A stretch of 64,000 bases of DNA, taken from assembly GCA_964490175.1 (NCBI GenBank), contig CAZBAI010000008.1:6360-70359 (forward strand). The letters run 5' to 3'. Source of the stretch: RGIG3077 sp964490175 (GTDB lineage Bacteria > Bacillota > Clostridia > Oscillospirales > Ruminococcaceae). Position numbers and translations under genes: made by a program. Under the pieces are notes generated by a model. That model ran no database searches. It saw only the letters and a list, made by a program, of their open reading frames with translations, and was not told where the DNA came from. Within the stretch, counting starts at the first letter, position 1. Every line of letters begins with the position of its first letter. This document shows, piece by piece, positions 7,789 through 16,518 of this stretch.

Positions 7789-8321
7789 TTAGTCGATTCC
7801 TTTAATTGAGCGGCTTTTTCGGGCGAATAAAGCAATTTTACGATTTCAAGCGAAAACTCGGCGGCAGCGCCCATGCCGACAGCCGTGATGATATTTCCGC
7901 ACATGCACACTCGGTTTTGCGATATACTTGCGCCCTTTAAATATTTTTCAAACCCGTCATAGCATACAGCGCTTTTGCCAAAAAGTAAACCGGCATTTCC
8001 GAGAATCATCGGTGCGGCGCAAATTGCGGCTATATAGATAGAATTTGCATTTGCATAAGCTATTGCATTTTGCACATTTTCGTTTTTTTCCAGATTCAAC
8101 GTTCCCGGCATTCCTCCGGGCAAAATAATCATTTCAAGCGTATCGTCGTAGTTTTCCTCGCCGATTTGCATATCACACTCAACGCAAATGCCGTGTGCGC
8201 CGACAATATTTTTCGCACCCACGCCAATCATTTTTACATCGGCACCGCAACGTCTGAGCATATCAACCGGAGTCAGCGCTTCGATTTCTTCAAAGCCGGG
8301 TGCAAGGTAAATATAAACCAT
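7782..8321 (-). CDS. DJ-1/PfpI family protein (YajL/ThiJ-like)
   Basis: A 179-residue single-domain DJ-1/PfpI protein. The family glutamate and nucleophile elbow are visible: ILPGGMPG near residues 67-74 and a Cys in the AAICAAP elbow near residue 101. Members include protein and metabolite deglycases, chaperones and amidases, so the substrate cannot be read from the sequence. It is translationally coupled to the cyclo-ligase (7-base overlap) and follows the DUF2156 gene by 10 bases. Start ATG 8321 has AGGAG at good spacing. Confidence 0.85.
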   Translation of the reverse strand: MVYIYLAPGFEEIEALTPVDMLRRCGADVKMIGVGAKNIVGAHGICVECDMQIGEENYDDTLEMIILPGGMPGTLNLEKNENVQNAIAYANANSIYIAAICAAPMILGNAGLLFGKSAVCYDGFEKYLKGASISQNRVCMCGNIITAVGMGAAAEFSLEIVKLLYSPEKAAQLKESTKC

Positions 8322-8331
8322 TTTAATTCTC

Positions 8332-9222
8332 CTATCCGTTAATTATGACCCTGTATTTTTTTAGCAGAAATTCGGGGCAATACGAAAGCTTTGATTTGCG
8401 CAATCCGTCAATCCCCAAATCCTCTTCTCTGTTGATAATTTTAAAATTGCAGCCGTAAGATTTTGCAAAAAAGTTGCAAATTGCGGTATAGCTGCCGTCA
8501 AACCGGCGATTTGCTTTTTCGATATTGATATCGCAAACGCCTGAATTTATGGCACTTCCGAGTGTAAAGGCGCACACCTTTCCATCAACTCTGAGCACGC
8601 CGCCGTGCATTTTCAATTTGTCAAAATGCTCAAAAAATGTGTGAATGGCATATTGTTCGCCGACTGCGGATTCATCGTCATACGACATATTTTCGTTATA
8701 GCTTTGTGCGGCAAAGGCAATGCAATCATCAAAATCACATTCTTCAATCTGCCGATATTCAAAAGAATAATTCTGTTTAAAGCGCTTTAAATGATTGCGC
8801 TTTGAGTGAAGCTTTTTGCCCGAGAGCGAAGCCATTTTTTCGGACAAATATATATAATCAAACGAATCTCTGTCTTCGCAGGCTTTAAAATTATCGCCGA
8901 AATATGCCGATATTAAAGGCAGTGTTTTATCGGTAATGCCGTAAATTTCAAGCGGTTTTGAAAAACTTTCGCTGTATTTTTTCATTTCGCCAAATGCGGA
9001 TTTTAAATCGCCCGTCCCTATGGGGAGCATAAATCGCAGCGTATCGTTTTGACCTGCGCTTAAAATATACATATTGCCGAAAAAGCATCGCTTAAGGTTA
9101 TACGTTCTGCTCCAAGCAAGATGGTTTGCAAAGTTATAGTCAGCGCCTATATTTGCGCTGTTTTCCAGCAAAGGTTTTGCAAATTCGGCATCGTTTATTG
9201 TCAACGGTTCAAATTCAAGCAT
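8332..9222 (-). CDS. DUF2156 / phosphatidylglycerol lysyltransferase C-terminal domain protein
   Basis: A 296-residue soluble protein with the tandem GNAT-like folds of the DUF2156 family, related to the catalytic part of MprF and to FemX-type aminoacyl transferases. Recognisable blocks include SGKKLHSKRNHLKRF near residues 133-147 and AINSGVCDINIEKANR near 222-237. It lacks the membrane flippase domain of MprF. The donor may be an aminoacyl-tRNA, but the acceptor is unknown. It overlaps tmk by eight bases and is the third gene of the operon. Confidence 0.75.
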   Translation of the reverse strand: MLEFEPLTINDAEFAKPLLENSANIGADYNFANHLAWSRTYNLKRCFFGNMYILSAGQNDTLRFMLPIGTGDLKSAFGEMKKYSESFSKPLEIYGITDKTLPLISAYFGDNFKACEDRDSFDYIYLSEKMASLSGKKLHSKRNHLKRFKQNYSFEYRQIEECDFDDCIAFAAQSYNENMSYDDESAVGEQYAIHTFFEHFDKLKMHGGVLRVDGKVCAFTLGSAINSGVCDINIEKANRRFDGSYTAICNFFAKSYGCNFKIINREEDLGIDGLRKSKLSYCPEFLLKKYRVIING

Positions 9223-9895
9223 CGATTTCTCCGATAATTTTCAAAATTTCCTCAAGTACGGTTTGGCGGCTGTGCGGTATGCATTCGCTGTTTGCGCACG
9301 AAACGATATGCCATGAATACTTTTTTGCCGCATAAAGCGCACTTTGCCGGCATTTTTTCAAATAATCGACATCTGCCTCGTGAATATCCTTTTTATTTTC
9401 ATCGCCGCAGTAGCGCTGTGACAGCAACTTTTGCGATGCTTTTATCGGCATATCGAGAAAAATAACACAATCCGGTCGGGGAAGTGAAAGCTTTTCGTAT
9501 TCATAATCTTCAAGCCAATCCAGATATGAATCCCACTTTGAAGCATCAAGCTTTACCATCTGGTGAATTGCGTTTGAGCTGACATATCTGCCTGCCAAAA
9601 TAAATGCGCCGTTTTGATAATCGCTCTCCCAGAATTGCTTATAGCTTGCGTATCTGTCAACGGCATAAAAGCTTGAAGCGGCATATGCATTGACATTTTG
9701 AGCATTGTCGGAAAGTTCGCCTGCAAGATACATCTTCACAAGCGCAGACGAGGGATTTGAATAATCGGGAAAGCTAATGGTTTTACAGCTTTTTCCGATA
9801 TTTTTAAAATGCTCGGCGCACAATTCGAGCTGGGTGGATTTTCCGCTTCCGTCAAGCCCGTCAATAACAATAAGCCTGCCCTTATTCTGCCGCAT
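9215..9895 (-). CDS. tmk: Thymidylate kinase
   Basis: A 226-residue P-loop kinase. The Walker A GLDGSGKST lies at about residues 13-21, the substrate-binding DRY near 76-78, and a lid region near 150-165. The enzyme converts dTMP to dTDP with ATP. It overlaps thyX by 14 bases, so dTMP synthesis and phosphorylation are co-translated. The sequence is somewhat divergent from the standard bacterial Tmk, as often seen for ThyX-linked copies, and another deoxynucleotide kinase activity cannot be fully excluded. Confidence 0.85.
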   Translation of the reverse strand: MRQNKGRLIVIDGLDGSGKSTQLELCAEHFKNIGKSCKTISFPDYSNPSSALVKMYLAGELSDNAQNVNAYAASSFYAVDRYASYKQFWESDYQNGAFILAGRYVSSNAIHQMVKLDASKWDSYLDWLEDYEYEKLSLPRPDCVIFLDMPIKASQKLLSQRYCGDENKKDIHEADVDYLKKCRQSALYAAKKYSWHIVSCANSECIPHSRQTVLEEILKIIGEIDA

Positions 9896-10667
9896 TATTT
9901 TGTTTTCCTTTCAAATTGTCGTAATATTCTCTCACATATTTGATTTTACCGCACGACATTTTGCCCTCGGTGCAAGCGCCGTTTAAGCACGCCGGACCTG
10001 CGTTTTTGAAAAGCGTTGGGGCAACCTGTGAGCACAGTTTCAGCATTTCGTCCGCAACAGCTTTAATTTCCCACTGCGCCCTGTTACAGCAACGCAGCTT
10101 AAAAAAATTCAAAAGCGAACGTGCGTTCATCGTGACAACGATTTTGGTTTCGCACGCATTCGGCAAAAGAAACCTTGCGTCCTCATTGGCTTTTTTTTCG
10201 GCAAGACGAAAAGCTCTATCCTCGGGCACGCCTTGCCGCACAAATTCTTCCGTGTGCTTTTTCGTTAAAATATCGGCAATTTTTTTATAGCTCTGCGCAA
10301 GCGATTCCATTTGCTTTAAAAATTCGGCATTTGCCTGCTCGTTTTCCGCAATTTCGGGCGGAATAATATATTCAAAATCGGCTTCGCTGACATAACGCTG
10401 GCTTTTTTGAGAATATGACGCTATTCTGTGCCTTACAAGCTGATGCGAACAGGCACGTGATATTCCCTCAATACCGAAAGTAAAGCTAACGTGTTCAATC
10501 GGGCTTTGATGTCCCAAATCCGAAAGCATATCAATAAATCCGACTGTTTTTTCATCGGTAAGATTATCGTAGAGCTCCGTTACGCCCGAGCTTGAATAGC
10601 ACAGCTTTGCCGAAGCGGCAACGACCTTTTCGGGCTGCGGAGTGTGGGCAAGAAGTGTCACTTTCAT
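9882..10667 (-). CDS. thyX: Flavin-dependent thymidylate synthase ThyX
   Basis: A 261-residue ThyX. The family signature RHR-x3-S-x5-S-x-RY is present at residues 79-92. The enzyme makes dTMP from dUMP with methylene-THF and FADH2, producing THF rather than dihydrofolate, so it does not force a need for dihydrofolate reductase. First gene of the operon, directly downstream of a perfect consensus promoter (10750-10778). An insertion at about residues 120-160 makes it somewhat longer than the 220-250 residues usual for the family. No thyA is visible in the window. Confidence 0.95.
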   Translation of the reverse strand: MKVTLLAHTPQPEKVVAASAKLCYSSSGVTELYDNLTDEKTVGFIDMLSDLGHQSPIEHVSFTFGIEGISRACSHQLVRHRIASYSQKSQRYVSEADFEYIIPPEIAENEQANAEFLKQMESLAQSYKKIADILTKKHTEEFVRQGVPEDRAFRLAEKKANEDARFLLPNACETKIVVTMNARSLLNFFKLRCCNRAQWEIKAVADEMLKLCSQVAPTLFKNAGPACLNGACTEGKMSCGKIKYVREYYDNLKGKQNNAAE

Positions 10668-10749
10668 AGTATTTTCCCTTTCGGCTTTTGTATTTTTCCC
10701 ATATATTATGCTTTCTGCATTAGGCTTTCAAAGATTCATTCGTGACTTG

Positions 10750-10778
10750 ATTATAACACCAAACGCATTTGCTGTCAA
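10750..10778 (-). promoter_or_regulatory. Perfect consensus promoter of the thyX operon
   Basis: On the minus strand TTGACA (10773-10778), a 17-base spacer and TATAAT (10750-10755) match the housekeeping consensus at all 12 positions. The leader to the thyX ATG is about 75 bases. It should drive the seven-gene run down to 4537 strongly. Confidence 0.85.
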
Positions 10779-10834
10779 GAACAAGCCTATATTTAAAAAT
10801 TACATTGGTTTTTTAAAAAAAATTTACAAAAAAC

Positions 10835-10859
10835 AAAACCCCCAAAAATCGGGGGTTTT
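10835..10859 (-). terminator. Intrinsic terminator downstream of ackA
   Basis: AAAACCCCC pairs with GGGGGTTTT around a seven-base loop. On the minus strand it is followed by a T-rich tract, so it ends the ackA transcript; on the plus strand T residues also follow. The 10668-10966 stretch otherwise holds only the thyX promoter. Confidence 0.85.
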
Positions 10860-10966
10860 TATTATACAATTCGCCAAATTTTCAAATTGCTATTGCAAAC
10901 GCCTTAGTAATATGTTACAATAAACTCAAAGCGGTTTTTTCAAGCTTTTTAACGATTCGGCGGCAA

Positions 10967-12166
10967 TCACTTGCTGATAAGCGCAAGCGTATCACGAGCG
11001 ATGAGCAACTCCTCATTTGTGGGAACGACCCATACTTCAACCTTTGAATCGGGAGTGGAAATTCTCCTAAGCTCACCTCTTGTGGATTTGTTCACTTCGG
11101 CGTCTATCTTGATTCCGAAATAATCCATATCTTCGCAAACGCCTTGACGCACCTCAAACGAATTTTCGCCGATTCCGCCTGTGAAAAGAACAGCATCGAG
11201 TCCGTTCATTGCGGCAGCGTATGAGCCGATGTATTTCTTGATTTCATAGCAAAGCATATCGGTTACAAGCTGAGCCTTATCGTTGCCTTCTTCGGCAGCA
11301 GCGCAGATTTCTCTGTTATCGCTTCCGATTCCCGAAACACCGAGGAAGCCCGACTTTTTGTTAAGGTAATCGCTCATTTCATCGGGTGTAAAGCCTTTGC
11401 GCTTTGCAACATAGCATACAGCCGAAGGGTCAACCGCACCGCTTCTTGTGCCCATCAAAACGCCGTCAAGAGGGGTAAAGCCCATTGATGTATCGACGGA
11501 TTTTCCGCCGTCAACCGCAGTAATGGAAGAACCGTTGCCAAGGTGACAGGAAACAATCTTCAACTCGGAAGGATCTTTGCCGAGTGCGTTTGCAAGCTCT
11601 TTTGAAACAAACCTGTGTGAAGTGCCGTGGAAACCGTATTTGCGGACATGAAGTTCTTCATAACAGTCATAAGGCATACCGAACATAAACGCCTTTTCGG
11701 GCATTGTTTGATGGAATGCCGTATCAAATACAACAGCCATGGGCGTACCCTCTTTAACAACCTTTCTGCAAGCACGAAGCGCCAATGCGTGAGCGTGGTT
11801 GTGAACGGGTGCCAAAGGCGCAAGTTCATCGATTTTGTCGATGACCTCATCTGTTACGAGAACCGTTTCGGGGAATACCTCGGCGCCCTGTACGATTCTG
11901 TGACCTACCGCAGAGATTTCGTCCATCGATTTAATAACCGAAGCCTCGCTTTGAGTGAGAGCGTAAACGAGCTTTTCAAAAGCCTCGGTGTGCGTGGGAA
12001 AATCGCAGTCTTCGTTAAGCGTTCTGCCGTCATCGGTTTTGTGGGAAAGATGTCCGTCAATTCCGATTCTGTCGCAGTTGCCCTTTGCGAGAACGTGCTC
12101 ATTCTCCATATCGATAAGCTGATATTTAAGCGATGAGCTGCCCGCATTTACAACAAGTATCAACAT
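10967..12166 (-). CDS. ackA: Acetate kinase
   Basis: A 399-residue acetate kinase of the ASKHA fold. NAGSSSLKY near residues 7-15, GHRIVQG near 87-93, HLGNGSS near 208-214 and FTGGIGENS near 323-331 are standard nucleotide and substrate-binding blocks. It makes ATP and acetate from acetyl phosphate in fermentation and runs in reverse on acetate. It is a single-gene transcript with its own promoter and terminator; phosphotransacetylase is not adjacent here. Confidence 0.97.
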   Translation of the reverse strand: MLILVVNAGSSSLKYQLIDMENEHVLAKGNCDRIGIDGHLSHKTDDGRTLNEDCDFPTHTEAFEKLVYALTQSEASVIKSMDEISAVGHRIVQGAEVFPETVLVTDEVIDKIDELAPLAPVHNHAHALALRACRKVVKEGTPMAVVFDTAFHQTMPEKAFMFGMPYDCYEELHVRKYGFHGTSHRFVSKELANALGKDPSELKIVSCHLGNGSSITAVDGGKSVDTSMGFTPLDGVLMGTRSGAVDPSAVCYVAKRKGFTPDEMSDYLNKKSGFLGVSGIGSDNREICAAAEEGNDKAQLVTDMLCYEIKKYIGSYAAAMNGLDAVLFTGGIGENSFEVRQGVCEDMDYFGIKIDAEVNKSTRGELRRISTPDSKVEVWVVPTNEELLIARDTLALISK

Positions 12167-12218
12167 AATTCAATCATCCTTTCATATATTATGTGTTGAT
12201 TTCTTTACACAATTTAAT

Positions 12219-12246
12219 ATTATATACCATTTTTTTCAAATTGCAA
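12219..12246 (-). promoter_or_regulatory. Promoter of ackA
   Basis: Minus-strand TTGCAA (12241-12246), 16-base spacer and a perfect TATAAT (12219-12224) lie about 55 bases before the ackA start. A plus-strand TATAAT at 12310-12315, with only a weak -35, probably serves the divergent tmcAL gene. Confidence 0.55.
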
Positions 12247-12351
12247 TAGACAAAATTTTTTTATAACAAATCACACAAAACACGGCATTTTCAAATTGCC
12301 TTTTACAGATATAATAACTAATAACCGGAAAATTTCAAAGGGGGAATTTTT

Positions 12352-13542
12352 ATGAAAATTTCAGGAATTATCTGTGAGTACAATCCTCTTCACAACGGGC
12401 ATTTGCACCATATCGAGGAAACAAGGAAAAACGGAGCTACGCACATTGTCGGCATTATGAGCGGCAACTATGTGCAGCGTGGCGACGTTGCCATTTTAAA
12501 CAAGTTCGACAGGGCAAAGCTTGCGGTAAAATCCGGCGTGGATCTTGTCATTGAGTTGCCCACACCGTATTGTCTTGCAACAGCGGAAAAATACGCACAA
12601 GGCGCTGTGTTTTTGCTCAAATCCTTAGGGGTTGTCGATGAGCTTTCTTTCGGCAGCGAGTGTGGCGATATCGGTATGCTGCGCCGAGGTGCGGCGGTCG
12701 CCGATGAGTTTTCCAACTCAAAAGAAGTTATAGATATGCTTGAATCGGGTATGACTTACCCCAATGCAATCTACGAGCTAACAAAGAAAAAATACGGCGA
12801 TGCCGTTTCGTCTTTATTTGAAGGCCCCAACAACGAGCTTGCCATCGAATATATAAGGGCGATAAACAGCCTTGATGCGAAAATCGAACCGTTCACCGTA
12901 GTGCGCCTGGGCAATGAGCATGACGCCGCAGACAGCGTTATCGACGGATTTGCAAGCGCTTCGGCAATCAGAAAATCGATTTTCGAGGGCAAAGATTTTA
13001 CCGACAAAGCGCCTGAGGAAACCTGCAAAGCGATTTTTGAATCGCTCAAATCGGGAAAAATTTCAAGAAGCGAAACGCTTGAGCGCCTGTTTCTCTACAA
13101 ACTGCGCACAATGAGCGTTGAAGATATCGCAAAAGTGCCCGATGTCGGTCAGGGATTGGAGCACCGCATTTACGAAGCACGTGACTGCACCTCCATGGCA
13201 GACGTTCTCAAAAAAGTTAAAACCAAGAGATACACAATGGCACGAATCAGGAGAATTTTCTTCAATATGCTTTGCGGAATAACCGTTGACGACCTCAATT
13301 TCTACCCGCCCTACGGCAGGATTCTCGCAACGAACGAGCGTGGATTTGAAATCCTCTCGCAAGCCAAGGGAAAGGCTGTTATCCCCTTCGGCACTTCCCT
13401 TGCAAAGCTTTCGGCAATCGACGACGTTTCCGCACGCTATGCGAAAATCGAATCGGACGCTACCGATATCTATTCGCTTTCATGCAAAAAAGTGCAAGGC
13501 TCCGGTCTTGATTACCGAACCAAGGTCAGCATAATCGACTGA
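12352..13542 (+). CDS. tmcAL: tRNA(Met) cytidine acetate ligase
   Basis: A 396-residue TmcAL (YlbM) protein with an N-terminal nucleotidyltransferase fold. NPLHNGH at residues 11-17 is the HxGH-type adenylation motif and MSGNYVQRGD follows at about 35-44. The enzyme adenylates acetate with ATP and makes N4-acetylcytidine at the wobble C34 of elongator tRNA-Met. The gene faces away from ackA, another acetate-handling enzyme, and is 11 bases ahead of mnmA, a second wobble-position modifier. Start ATG follows GGGGG at normal spacing. Confidence 0.93.
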   Translation: MKISGIICEYNPLHNGHLHHIEETRKNGATHIVGIMSGNYVQRGDVAILNKFDRAKLAVKSGVDLVIELPTPYCLATAEKYAQGAVFLLKSLGVVDELSFGSECGDIGMLRRGAAVADEFSNSKEVIDMLESGMTYPNAIYELTKKKYGDAVSSLFEGPNNELAIEYIRAINSLDAKIEPFTVVRLGNEHDAADSVIDGFASASAIRKSIFEGKDFTDKAPEETCKAIFESLKSGKISRSETLERLFLYKLRTMSVEDIAKVPDVGQGLEHRIYEARDCTSMADVLKKVKTKRYTMARIRRIFFNMLCGITVDDLNFYPPYGRILATNERGFEILSQAKGKAVIPFGTSLAKLSAIDDVSARYAKIESDATDIYSLSCKKVQGSGLDYRTKVSIID

Positions 13543-13553
13543 TATACACAAAT

Positions 13554-14624
13554 ATGAAAAAAGTACTTATCGGACTCAGCGGCGGTGTAGACAGCTCCGT
13601 CGCTGCGTTTTTGTTGAAAAAACAAGGCTATGATGTCACCGGCGTAACGCTGAATATGTTTGCGCCCCAAACGCTTGCAAAACCCGAGCTTTACCGTGAC
13701 GCTTCAATCGATGCCGAAAGGTGCGCAAAGCTTATCGGGATTGATTTTTTGCGGCTTGATGTCAGTGATACTTTCAAAAAATATGTTACAGACGATTTTA
13801 TATCTCAATATTTAAAGGGCGCTACACCGAATCCTTGCGTTGTATGCAATAAAGCCGTAAAATTCGGCGCAATGCTTGATTTTGCGCAAAGTAACGGGTT
13901 TGACTATATCGCCACGGGGCATTATGCTCAAATCGTGCGGGAAAATAACAGATTTTTGCTAAAGCGCCCCGATGTAATCGAAAAAGAGCAAACCTACGTG
14001 CTTTGGGTGCTTAACCAATATCAGCTTGCGCACGCTCTGTTTCCGATTGCAAATTTGCCGAAAGAACAGGTTCGCAAAATCGCCGCTTCGATAAATCTGC
14101 CCATAAGCGCCAAGAAAGACAGTCAGGATATTTGCTTTGTGCCTGATAAAAAATATGCCGACTTTATTCAAAAACACGCCGAAAATAAAATCAAAAGCGG
14201 TAATTTTATTGACGAAAACGGCGTGATTTTGGGAAAACACAACGGCATAATCAACTACACACTCGGTCAAAGAAAGGGCTTGGGCATTGCGCTCGGAAAA
14301 CCTGCCTATGTCGTTTGCAAAAACGCTTTTGATAATACCGTTACATTATCCGATGAAGAAAAACTGTTTTGCGATGAATTTTCAATTTCAAAAACCAACT
14401 GGATTATGTTTGAAGAACCGCCGAATGAGTTTTGCGGCTTTGTAAAAACACGCTACAGTCAAATGCAGACAAAATGCCTTGTAAAAAAATGCGAAAACGG
14501 CGTTTTTACAATAAAATGCGATGAAAAAATCCGTGCCGTAACACCGGGACAGTCAGCTGTATTTTATAATGAAAACGGCTATGTTTTAGGCGGCGGAATC
14601 ATCTCGCAATCAAGCGGCGCTTGA
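13554..14624 (+). CDS. mnmA: tRNA-uridine 2-sulfurtransferase MnmA
   Basis: A 356-residue MnmA. The PP-loop SGGVDSS is at 9-15, the first catalytic cysteine in TPNPCVVC (C95), and the second in SQDICFV (C194); the C-terminal beta-barrel is complete. MnmA adenylates U34 of Glu, Gln and Lys tRNAs and installs 2-thiouridine with sulfur relayed from a cysteine desulfurase. No desulfurase is adjacent. It probably shares a transcript with tmcAL, and the next promoter overlaps its stop codon. Confidence 0.96.
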   Translation: MKKVLIGLSGGVDSSVAAFLLKKQGYDVTGVTLNMFAPQTLAKPELYRDASIDAERCAKLIGIDFLRLDVSDTFKKYVTDDFISQYLKGATPNPCVVCNKAVKFGAMLDFAQSNGFDYIATGHYAQIVRENNRFLLKRPDVIEKEQTYVLWVLNQYQLAHALFPIANLPKEQVRKIAASINLPISAKKDSQDICFVPDKKYADFIQKHAENKIKSGNFIDENGVILGKHNGIINYTLGQRKGLGIALGKPAYVVCKNAFDNTVTLSDEEKLFCDEFSISKTNWIMFEEPPNEFCGFVKTRYSQMQTKCLVKKCENGVFTIKCDEKIRAVTPGQSAVFYNENGYVLGGGIISQSSGA

Positions 14625-14649
14625 CACAAATGCAAAAAGGGTGTAAAAT
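14621..14649 (+). promoter_or_regulatory. Promoter of the DUF3048 lipoprotein gene
   Basis: TTGACA at 14621-14626 overlaps the mnmA stop codon; after exactly 17 bases comes TAAAAT at 14644-14649. About 40 bases remain to the ATG at 14689. Confidence 0.7.
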
Positions 14650-14688
14650 TGACAATATTACAAAGGAAAGGATACATTATCTCAAAAT

Positions 14689-15816
14689 ATGAAAAAAACA
14701 GCACTTTTACTCGCACTCATGCTCACGCTTTCCATCGGCACGGCATGCTCGAAAAATGAAGGAAAATCCGAATCTCAAAGCTCATCAACAGCTCAAACGA
14801 CAACAGCTTCGGCATCATCGGACAGCTCAAATGAATCCGTTGCCGAATCTCAATCTCAAATACAGACCGATAAGGTCGAAAATGCCGTGCGCAACCCGTT
14901 TACAGGTCAAACCGGATATAACGAAAACGCCGTAGGCAAGCGCCCCGTCGCAATCATGATAAACAATCTTAAAGGTGCGCTGCCCCAATACGGTATAGAA
15001 CAGGCGGACATTTTGTTTGAAGTCCTCGTTGAGGGCGGAATCACACGTCTTATGGGCGTTTATGCCGATTACACAACCGTTCCCGATGTGTGCTCAATCC
15101 GCAGTTGCCGATATTATTACCCTGTTATCGCCTCGGGTTTTGATGCGATTTACTGTCACATCGGCTATGAAAAAACTTATGCAAAAGCCAAGCTCGACAG
15201 CTTGGGAATCGACACCATAAGCGACAGCAGCGTAATTCCTTACAGCACAATGTTTGCGGTTGATTCCGAGCGTGCAAAGACCTATTCAAGCGAACATACA
15301 AAATACCTTGTCGGCGCAAACATTGCTAAAGCGCTTGAAGATTACGGTTATCGCACGGATATCGGCGATGAATATAAGGGCGACTTTTTCGTATTTAAAG
15401 ATGAGTTTTTTACGCCAAGCGGCAGTGACGCTTCAAATGTTGAGCTTAAGTTTTCCGCTTCCTATTACAGCACATTTGAATATGACGAAGCTTCAAAAAC
15501 CTATAAAAAATTCCACAGCGGAAGTGAGCATATCGACGGAAAAAGCGGCAATCAGCTTTCTTTCACCAATGTAATCGTGCTTTGCACCGAGGTTTATCCC
15601 AAGCCCGAAAACAATTATCTTATGCAGGTTGATATTGTTTCTTCCGGAAACGGATACTACATCAGCGGCGGAAAAGCGCAGGAAATTACATGGAAAAAGG
15701 AAAGCGAAAAATCGAAAATCGAATTTTTCGATGAAAACGGAAATCCTCTTACCGTAAACGTCGGCAAGTGCTATATCGGCGTTATCGACAACGACGCTAC
15801 CATCACCATCGAATAA
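14689..15816 (+). CDS. DUF3048 domain lipoprotein (YerB-like)
   Basis: A 375-residue exported protein. A signal peptide (about 1-19) ends in a lipobox-like GTAC, giving a lipidated Cys near residue 20. A Ser/Thr/Gln-rich linker (about 25-65) leads to the DUF3048 domain, with the VAIMINN, GGITRLM and SIRSCRYYY blocks typical of YerB. The family is widespread in Firmicutes and its function is unsettled; an extracytoplasmic envelope role is likely. It has its own promoter, and 84 bases separate it from spoIIR. Confidence 0.85.
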   Translation: MKKTALLLALMLTLSIGTACSKNEGKSESQSSSTAQTTTASASSDSSNESVAESQSQIQTDKVENAVRNPFTGQTGYNENAVGKRPVAIMINNLKGALPQYGIEQADILFEVLVEGGITRLMGVYADYTTVPDVCSIRSCRYYYPVIASGFDAIYCHIGYEKTYAKAKLDSLGIDTISDSSVIPYSTMFAVDSERAKTYSSEHTKYLVGANIAKALEDYGYRTDIGDEYKGDFFVFKDEFFTPSGSDASNVELKFSASYYSTFEYDEASKTYKKFHSGSEHIDGKSGNQLSFTNVIVLCTEVYPKPENNYLMQVDIVSSGNGYYISGGKAQEITWKKESEKSKIEFFDENGNPLTVNVGKCYIGVIDNDATITIE

Positions 15817-15900
15817 AATCTCAAAAACGGCAATCAATTTTTTCATATTTTTTGCATAAAGGCAAAACTTTTGCACCAAGCTGTATGCGAGGTGAATTTT

Positions 15901-16506
15901 ATGAAAAAAATCAGACTTGCCGTTTTTTTCGGATTTATACTTGCAGTTTTATTTTCTTCGTCGATTATCGACTTCGACAATTCGGTCGATGAAATCAGAA
16001 ACAATGTTTTAAGGCTGCACATTCTCGCAAATTCCGATTCCGATGAAGATCAGGAGCTGAAATTGCTTGTAAGAGATGAAATTTTAAAACTTTCAAGCGA
16101 TTTGTTTTGCGATAAATCAATCGATGACGCCATTCAAACAGCGGCCGGTTCGCTTGATATCATCGAAAATACAGCACAAAAAGTCATTGCCGAAAACGGC
16201 TTTGATTACGATGTTTGCTGCCAAATCGCACCGACTGTATTCGATGACCGTGATTACGGTGATTTTACAATGCCGGCAGGCGAATATACGGCAGTATGCG
16301 TATACATCGGCAAGGCGCAGGGGCACAACTGGTGGTGCGTAATGTATCCCCCGCTGTGCGTCGGCACATCTCAAAAAGACATTGATAACTATTTTAACGA
16401 AAGTCAAACGGATATATTGAAAAACCACGAAAAATACGAAATCAAATTCAAATGCGTTGAAATATTCGGCGGCATAAAGCAAAAAATCACCAAGCTTTTA
16501 AATTGA
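15901..16506 (+). CDS. spoIIR: Stage II sporulation protein R
   Basis: About 201 residues starting at ATG 15901, chosen because GCGAGGTGA lies directly upstream; an in-frame start 30 bases earlier lacks a site. An N-terminal hydrophobic segment (about 4-22) directs export. The LRLHILANSD block near residues 37-46 and the GHNWWCVMYPPLC block near residues 140-152 are diagnostic. In Bacillus SpoIIR is made in the forespore under sigma-F, is exported and triggers SpoIIGA to process pro-sigma-E in the mother cell. Thirteen bases separate it from addB. Confidence 0.93.
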   Translation: MKKIRLAVFFGFILAVLFSSSIIDFDNSVDEIRNNVLRLHILANSDSDEDQELKLLVRDEILKLSSDLFCDKSIDDAIQTAAGSLDIIENTAQKVIAENGFDYDVCCQIAPTVFDDRDYGDFTMPAGEYTAVCVYIGKAQGHNWWCVMYPPLCVGTSQKDIDNYFNESQTDILKNHEKYEIKFKCVEIFGGIKQKITKLLN

Positions 16507-16518
16507 CGGAGAAAACAT

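Noticed and set aside
10642..10923. Plus-strand frame of 93 codons between thyX and ackA
   Set aside because: It begins opposite thyX and reads through its promoter and through the terminator at 10835-10859, so a real gene is unlikely.
15817..15900. Sigma-F promoter before spoIIR
   Set aside because: A GCATA resembling the -35 occurs near 15857, but no matching -10 follows at the right distance; evidence is too weak to list.
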